Assembly: GCA_949152435.1 (NCBI GenBank)
Contig: OX424574.1
Coordinates: 40,948,345 to 41,012,344 of the forward strand
Source of the DNA: Gastracanthus pulcherrimus
Taxonomy: Eukaryota; Arthropoda; Insecta; Hymenoptera; Pteromalidae
Length of the DNA: 64,000 nucleotides
Reading direction: 5' to 3'
Part shown: positions 13,401-22,400 of the stretch, one piece after another
Numbering within the stretch: position 1 is the stretch's first letter
Layout: the number at the start of each line of letters is the position of its first letter
The notes under the pieces: generated by a model
The model's database searches: none
Told to the model about the DNA's origin: nothing
What the model saw: only the letters and a program-made list of their open reading frames with translations
Program-made: the position numbers and the translations under genes

Positions 13401-16400
13401 AAAAAACCTTCTCTGAATGATAATTCAATATTTTTTTTTAAATTCAATTAACCAGTGTTTCGGCCTCGAGATTGTCAGCAGGCCATCGTCAGTGCGAAAC
13501 TGACAATCTCTTGTGTAGACGCATAGGTATATTTTTTCTCTTTTTGTCCAATTAAATAGTACATTATATAACATGGGTAAAAAGTCGAATTATTTTCCCG
13601 CTGGTGAGTTTACTGTCCGACCGAGCGAAGTGAAGCGAGGGCAGTATCACCCAGGGGAAAAATCGACTTTTTTCTCAAGTTACATATAGTATTTTATGCC
13701 CATCTCAACTGTGGCCACTTTTTGACTTGGAAAGCGGGACTAATGGACTGTTAAAAGACAATTGAAAATCGGGAGTATTGGTAGAACTTGATGAAATAAT
13801 GGAATTTGGACTAGTTTCTAGGGAAGTCACTTCTTTTCCACAAATGCGGGAAAAAAGTTACTTTTTTCCCGCTAATTATTTTTGCGGGCATAAAGTGTAA
13901 TTTTGGTCCCGCTTTTCAGGGAAAAAGTAGCCATTTTCGTTGAGATGGGCAGACATTTGTTTTTGTCACACACGCATGATTTACGAGCTTTTCTTACCTA
14001 TAGAGCGGGACACCAATAAGTGACCATTTGCCGAACGGCAAAAAAATCGGTCGCAAAAGACATTTTGCGCCCGCTTAGAGTTGTTTAGCTCGCTGTGCAA
14101 ACAAGACAAATCTTTAGCCAAAAGGTGTTTAGGCCCCTAAATATGGGGTACCATCTGGATGATACCATGTGATTAAATTGGCCCTAAAATGGTTTAGGAC
14201 CCCCTAAATACTTTAGGTGCGTTCGATTTAGAAAGTCCCCCTTGTTTGTCTCCCCAGTTATACTAAAGCAGTATATCTATATATTACATTCATGGTATAT
14301 AATTAAGGGGGACTTTATATCATATATAGATATACTGACTAGGTATAACTGGGGAGACAATCAAGAGGGACTTTCTAAATCGAACGTACCCTTTAGTAGC
14401 TTGATTTGTGTAAAATAGGGCATGCATATGTTTTTAACTTTCTAATGTAACAGGCCCACGTTTGCGTTACGTCGAAAAACAGCACACTTTAGTACCGCTC
14501 TATAGGTATAAGAAAAACGCGTAATCCAGATAAATGTTATAAAAAATATGGTGTCCACCACGGGCGAGTGGGCCTTTTTGACTTTGTTTGCATTGCTCGT
14601 CTCCGGCTCGCGATACGCACTCGCCTTCAGCTCGTGTACGCTCGCATACGACTCGAACTGCAAACTCTACACTCGGTCAAAAAAGACCCAGTTTTCGCCC
14701 TTGGTACGCAATATACTATTCTTTCTTCTTCAATTAATACATTGTTGTAAAAAGTTTGTATATATGCATCTATGAAAGAGATTGTCAGTCTCGCACTGAC
14801 GATGGTCTGCTGATAATCTGGAGGCTGAAACGCTGGTTAATTGTTTTTTTTTAAATATCAAATTATCATTCAGAGTAGATTCTTTATTTCATCTCTTAAG
14901 GTAGTTCTTTCATGAGAGTTGACATAAAAAACAAAAATTTGTATAATAATTTATTTACGTGTTACAATATTAGAAACATTATAATAACAAAGAAGGGTAC
15001 TTAAAGTGATAAAAAGAAATTTTTGTATGAAAATTTCGGTATTGCAAAATTAGATATCGCATAAATTAGAAAATTATTTGACAAATGATCCGAATTTTTT
15101 TTATTTTTTATCCGATTTTAATTTGGTAGGTCCCATTTTGTTCCTTGAAAGATTTCAGGGGGACTTGCCCATATAACAAATCAAATACGTCGAGTATCCT
15201 GCAACGTTACAGCCAATAGTTTATACTTGTACACATACGAACTTACAAAAATATGTGTATCGACTTATAAACAATGGTTATTCGATGGTTTTGAATTTTT
15301 ATATGAGCAAGCCCCCTTGAAATCTTTCAAGGAACAAAATGGGACATACCAAATTAAAATCGGATAAAATGTAAAAAATATTCGGATCATTTGTCAAATA
15401 ATTTTCTAATTTATGCAATATCTAATTTTGCAATATCGAAATTTTCATACAAAAATTTTTTTTTGTCACTTAAAGTACCCTTTTTTATTTTATAACGTTT
15501 CTGATATTGTAACATATAAATACATTATTGTATATATTTTTGTTATTTAAGTCGATTCTCATGAAAGAACTACCTAATAACCGTATAAGACATGATTTAC
15601 GAATTACTTGCTTTGAAGAGAAAGACTCTCCTTTGTAAGTTAATGTGTTACAAATACACGAAATATTTTGTATGTTATACTTTGAAATTGTAACCCTTTT
15701 TAACCCTTCTTAATTGAAGAGTGTATGAGACACTAAGTATGATTAATGAAAATTGGTAGTAAATGAGAAAAATATATATACATAACTCGTCTACAAAGGT
15801 GCTGTTAGAGACATTTATATGGTTAATTGTCCTAACATTTATATAAAAGTCACTCTAGACATATTTTATAAATATTCTTTGAATATTCACTAACATGCTA
15901 TTTAATAGTTATTTTTATAATTGATAAGAGAAAATTACATTGAATTTGTTATTACCTGTCAAATACTTGATCATTAAAGGTACTAGGTTTTCCTTGACGG
16001 AATGAACTCGATGAAGCTGTAACTATTTCTTTGACCCACTCAATAAATGTATAAAGTCTAAGAATTCCAGCATCTGCAATGCGCTCCATAAAATTTGCAT
16101 CTTCCACTGAATCTCCAGAGTCAGCTAAGCAAAGACGTGTGCCGTCTGCAGAATACTTTTGAACAGCTTCTGAGAGAGTCAAAAAGTTTCCTTCAGACTT
16201 TGACATCTTAAATTTGATAAAAGCAAAATCAATAAAAAGTTCAATTATTTCTTGAAATAATAAACAGGTACACTTGTGCTCCAAGTATGCGGCCTGGAGG
16301 GCAAAAGTTCGGCCCTAATTTATGTTAAAATAATAATGTATGGAAAACTCCTTTAGACGATACCTTAGATGAATTTAAAAGTAAATGACCATTAGCTCGA

Positions 16401-19400
16401 ATTCCCTTTGGCCATAAGTCTGGTTGGTTTGGCCAAATCGCAGTGTGATTGTAAATGAAATAAGTGAGATGGTTTTGGATTAGGTCTTTTCCAGAAACAC
16501 GGAGATCAACAGGATACCAGTACTGGAATTCTTTTCTCATCAATTCGAGAGACTCTTTTGGAATTTTACAAGTTTTAGGTGATGGTAATTTGGTATCTTT
16601 GAAGAAAATATAATCCCAAACTTCAGAAGTCATATCTTCAGCTCTAAACAGAAAATAAATAAAAATAAGAAACTAAAAATATATTTTTAAAATGATAACT
16701 AAAATCAGATTTCATTACTTAATATTGAGCGCATTTGTTTTATCTCCTCTAAAGCTATTCCCTTGAATTAAATGAGCTATTGTGTAATATGCCATGTAGA
16801 TTGTTGAATCTGATAGTGACTCAATTAACCATTGTTCATCCCAAGGTAACTTAGTTCCTACATAAATAATAAATAATTTTAGAATTCAATTTTTTGTTGA
16901 CACTAAGTATTAATATTTAGTATCAATTGTAGTGTAGTGACATAATGCCAGCAAATAGCAAGAACCTTACTTTCATCAGATTGCCTGGATTCACACAGGC
17001 ATTGAGACTACTGCCCTCAGAGCCCAGGCTTGAAGTTGAGGATAGTATAATTTGTAAACAGTTTGTATTTGTATCTAGTTGATCATGATTTTTATACCTA
17101 TGCCCAATCTCTGATCAAAAACTATCTACGATTAGCTTACTGTTACTTCAAGCCTGGGCTCCAGGAAATGTCCCAAGCTTAGAGTGGATGAAAGACGAAA
17201 GTAAGTAGTTTTAGATCAAAGACTCATCGTTAATAAAAAAATCATGATCAACTGTTCAACGTAGACTTTTTTCCACTTCAAGCCTGAGAGAAAATGCTGC
17301 ATAATTTCATATAAACAATGTGTTGGTTAATTTCATATTAAAATTTATGCTGTTTATGAATGTTCTTATTGCCGAGGTCTGTTTAGGTATCTAGCGAACT
17401 GCCTAGGCAGTAGCTTTAATCGAGACATTTAGGCTAAAAGTTTTTACTGGTGCATTCGACTATTTGTCAGCATTTGTCATGGTAAATGCATAAAAATTAA
17501 GCTAACTTCTAGATTCTTCTAAACTCTTACGACTTATATATGAGGTTAAATTAAATAATGAAAAGTAAATGGATGATGTCATCATGGCGTCGGGAGGAGG
17601 TGGACTACCTCCCGAACCTCCTGATATAAACTCAGAACCAGCATATACATGCCATCCAAAAAATAAAGTTACAACAGTGATTTGTGTAGTGTGTGATAAT
17701 ATTTATCATAAAAGTGACTTTGACAAATATAAAGACAAAATATACGTAGGGAAAGCACTTGTGGTTTGTCCTGCACACGTGGAGCTTGTTCTAACCTTAA
17801 AAGAGAATAAAATAAAATTAGATGAAAATGCTAGAATTTTAATTGCTCAGATAAAAAGTGCTAAAGAAGAGAAAATAAAGCACAAAATCTTAAATGAATT
17901 AAATGTTATATCTGAAAATACACAAAAATCTGGAACGAATGAAAAACTAGATGCCACGTTACTGTCAGAAAATTCTGAACTAGAAAATCTTAATATCGAA
18001 AATCAATTACTTAAACAATTAAATAGTGAATTAATGGACAAGAATACTCTGTTAAAAAGATTATTGAAAAAAGAGAAGAATGAAGATGAATTTGAAAAAG
18101 TGCAAATAAACCAAAAAACATATGCTGAGGTATTAATTAATAAATCAGTAAATAAAAAGAAAAGAGTTCCAGCAATAATTGTAGAAAATAAAAAAAAAGA
18201 CAAAAATCCTAAAGATTTTTCAAAAAAAGTGTGCAATTATTTAATAGATGATAAAAATATTCAAACTAAATATGTGAAATCAATTAATGATAATGAATTA
18301 TTGATTAAAAGCTTGGACGAAAGAAGTGCTAAAACTACTTTTGATGTTTTAACAAAAAAGTTATCTAATAATTATAATGTTGTGTATGAAAAAATTGAAT
18401 CGCCAAAGATGAAAATAGTTGGAGTGGATCCCACACAAATGAACCAAGATGAACTCGAAAATGATATAAATCGAAGAAATTTTAGTGAATATCAAGACAA
18501 ATGTAAGATATTACACATAAATGAAATTACGACTACTAACAAGTTAAGCCTAATAATAGAAGTACCAAGAGATTTATACAAACGTATAAGAGACAACCAA
18601 AATAAAATTTTTATTGGTTATCAAAGTTGCAGAGTCTGGGATTTAATAAATATCAAGCCCTGCAATAAGTGTGGAAGATTTGGGCATAATCCTCGTAACT
18701 GTGAAAATGAGCTTTGTTGCATAAATTGTGCTGGAACACACATATCTTCACAATGTGATAACCTGTCCAATAAAGTATGTATCAATTGTTTTTATAGCAA
18801 TACTAAATATAAAACAAATTTAGAGGTTAACCATGTAGTTAATGATACGGAAAAATGTATAATATTTAAGAAAAAACTTAATAGATACATAAGTATGACA
18901 GATTATCCTATGAATCCTACTATACCAAGATACATGGGTAATGTAGAAAATTACAAAAAAAACACTACGACAATGAACTCAACTAAACCAAGAATGAAGA
19001 GTGCAATACTCAGCAAAAATGCAACGCTCAGCAAGAATGCACCACTCAGCACTAGTATACTATCATTAACAAGCCCAAGCACAAGCAGAAATAAAAGTAA
19101 ATAATGGAGCAACATCTAAATCTCATAGAAGAATTCCAAAAAGAAGTAATTCAAGAGGAAATATCATATCTTGATCTAAAAACTCTTAATAAAAATTTGA
19201 ATATAAAAGACAGCCTTATACTGTATGTTAATATTAGAAGTCTAAATGCTAACTATACAAAATTAGAAATTTTTATTAAGAGCTTGAGGATCAAACCTTA
19301 TATAATTGTATGCTCAGAAACATGGTGCTTACATAACTGTCAATATTTTGCTATACAAGGTTATAATTTATATTATAATAATAGCAAAATAAATCAAAAT

Positions 19401-22400
19401 GATGGAGTAGTTGTATATATAAAAGATTGCGTAACAGAAATAACCGAAACAATTGAAATTGGTAAATTGAAAATATTAAATACAAGAATAACACTAAATA
19501 GAGGTATTTCTCTTGAAATATCAACATTATATAGATGTCATAATCTATCATGTACTGAACTCATTTCCAACTTAAAATCATATATGAACGGCAAAAAAAA
19601 TATAAAAAATCATTTAATTATTGGTGATTTTAACATTGACATTATGAAAGAAGATCATAACAGTCAGGAACTTTTAAATAATATGCTTGAAAAAGGTTTT
19701 TACCCTGGGTTTATATATACAACTAGACCAAATGATAATAGTGGAGAAGGCACATGCATTGATAACATATATATAAAAACCAAATCTCTAGACACCAAAT
19801 CCTTCAAACTTTTAATACCATTTACTGATCATTATCCATTATTTATAAAAATAAACAATTCACAAACATTAAATAAAGAAAATATTTGCTATAAGTATGA
19901 TTACATTAAACTACGCAGAGTAGCTGCTATGAAAAATTGGAATATAATTGAATCAATGCATGATCCTGAAGAAGCTACAACAACTTTAATAACTGAAATA
20001 CAAGACTGTTTAGAAAAATCTAAATATGTGTTAAAAAATGGAAAAAATAATAAGAATAAACCAAGAAAGGATTGGATCACTAAAGCTATTATGATCTCAT
20101 GTGAAAGAAAAGGACAATTATATGTCAAAATGCGTAATGAACCTAATAACGAAAGAATAAAATTAGAATATAGGAATTACACAAAGAGTCTTGATAAAAT
20201 TATTAAAGAAGCTAAAAGTAAGCATGAAAGAAATTTAATAATAAAAAGTAGCAATAATTCCAAACAACTATGGAAACATATAAAAAGTAAACTGGGTACT
20301 AAATCGCAAAATAATAATACAATTAATAAAATAATAATGAATAACGATGAAATAATAGATGACCCTACAAAAATTGCCAATCAAATGAACTCATATTTTT
20401 GCAAAATAGGAATGAATTTAAGTAATAAAATTAATATTCCGCAGGGTAAGATATTAAAACTACCACCCATGAATTGCAACTCTATTTTTATAAAACCAAC
20501 TAATAATTTTGAAATTTTACAAATAATTGAAAATATGAAAATAAAAAATGGCGGTGTTGATAAAATCCCAACAAAAGCTTTGAAAATACTATCAAATCTA
20601 ATCGTAAATGCATTAACTCATATATTTAATATATGTCTAGAAAAATCAATATGGCCTGAATCATTGAAAACAGCTGAGGTAGTACCTATCTTTAAAGCTG
20701 GAAACAAAATGGAAATATCAAATTATAGGCCCATATCCTTAATCTCAAATATAGCAAAAGTTCTAGAAAAAATTGTTTTTGTAAGATTACAAGAATTTTT
20801 TGATAAATTTAAACTATTAACTCACAATCAATATGGATTTGTAAAAAATAAAGGTACTAAAGATGCTCTTAGTTATATAACGAAAGAAATATATAGCAAT
20901 TTAGACAAAAGCAAACCAATAGCAATCACATTCCTAGACTTAGCTAAGGCGTTTGATACTGTAAACCATTCTATCTTATTAGATAAATTATATAATTATG
21001 GTATAAGAGGTAAAGCACATAAACTAATAATGAATTATCTAAGCAATAGGAGACAAAAAGTTAGAATTGGAATAACAGAAAGTCAATATGAAACAATAGA
21101 CACAGGTGTTCCCCAGGGTACTATACTAGGACCACTTCTATTCATAATTTACGTTAATGATTTATTAATAAATAGAACTGACAGCACTATCTCATATGCT
21201 GATGATACAGCAATTATAGCATCTGATGATACCTGGGAAAAAGTTGAAAATAAAATGAATAAGTACTTGGATGATATAGCTAATTGGTTAGCTCTGAACA
21301 AACTATCTTTAAATATAAATAAAACAACCTACATAACATTTGGCAATTACTGTGATAGTGTTCCTAAAGATATGAACATAAAAATACAGGGTACTAAAAT
21401 TTGTAGGGTAGAATATTGTAAATATCTAGGTATTGTATTTGATTACAATCTAAAATGGGACAGACATATTGAATATATAATAAAGAAAACAAAATATATA
21501 TTATTTATACTTTACAAAATGTCAAAATACATGCAATCTGATACACTTAAGATAATATACTATGCATTTTTTCATAGTATAATTACTTATGGAAATATAG
21601 CTTGGGGTGGTGCATACAGAAACAATCTGGAGTTACTTCAAAAGACTCAGAATAGAATCCTAAAAATTGTTAATAAAAATAGTTTCAATCAGGACAACCC
21701 ATTAAATTTAAAACAAATTTTTGCTTATGAATGTGTATCGTATCATTATAATGAACTCAAGAATTTATACTTAACGTCTAAAAGCAAAACCAGAAATAAA
21801 CTTATTATACCACCAAAATGTTCAAAAGCTGTAAGTGATAAGAGTAATCACATTAGAGCAATACAAGTTTATAACTGCTTACCAACAATTAATATAAATC
21901 TTAAAATACTAGACATATCAAAGATTTATAATAAGAAAAAATTAAAAAAATGGATAAGTACGAATATATTATAAACATCAACAAGTCACTGTTACTTTAT
22001 CCAAGACAAATATGTACTTGGACACTTAGGTTTTAAGTTAGTTTTTAGTTTTACTTAGATTGTAAGTTAATTATTAAGTTATTATACACACCGGACCTAT
22101 GTACAGGTAGCTCTGACTACCTCTATAGGATGTGGGTTACTCCAGATATAATTAATATATCTGGAGATTAACTACAACATGTATTACGATGTATTACTCT
22201 GGTTAAATAAATAAACTATATCTAGTTTTTAATTCTTAAAATGAAGCATTTATAAGCTTAACTTAATTTTTACTTTTTATTTTTTATGACTTAATAGAAG
22301 TTAGAATTCAATGCTTCATTTATTAAAGTTTATATATTTCATGTAAAAAGTAGTTTTTATTATTACTTACCAAGCCCATAAGTTCTTGAACATGCATACT

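Larger units (their letters stand above)
13125..15825. mobile_element. Large inverted-repeat element D, ~2.7 kb, in LARS1 intron
   Basis: The left arm (about 13125-13503) matches the reverse complement of a right arm split in two pieces: about 14770-14899 and 15575-15825. Shared landmarks are GACGAGTTATGTATATATA, CATGTCTTATACGGTTATTA, GAATGATAAT and CATCGTCAGTGCGA. The right arm is interrupted by element C. The centre (13504-14769) holds two smaller inverted-repeat elements, E and F, and no protein-coding sequence that I recognise. The whole structure sits between LARS1 exons 15956-16206 and 12801-13035. Confidence 0.75.
17300..22218 (+). mobile_element. Non-LTR retrotransposon (Jockey/CR1-like), apparently intact, antisense in LARS1 intron
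   Basis: Two uninterrupted frames (ORF1 17569-19104, ORF2 19104-21974) are followed by a ~230 bp 3' region. That region holds a perfect stem-loop (CTCCAGATAT and its complement, about 22140-22166) and ends in an A-rich, AAATAAATAAA-type tail (about 22204-22214). Boundaries are approximate. Two direct repeats could be target duplications: TATCTAGTT at about 17072 and 22219, or TTAGAATTCAAT at about 16879 and 22291. I cannot decide between them. The element is inverted relative to LARS1, so its own polyadenylation signal would not truncate the host transcript. Confidence 0.88.

Noticed and set aside
17569..21974. Retrovirus or endogenous virus
   Set aside because: No LTRs, protease, integrase or envelope are present. 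The endonuclease plus reverse transcriptase order is that of a non-LTR retrotransposon.
16879..22302. TTAGAATTCAAT as the certain target-site duplication of the LINE
   Set aside because: The right copy lies ~75 bp beyond the A-rich tail, and a second candidate pair (TATCTAGTT) exists. Neither is secure.
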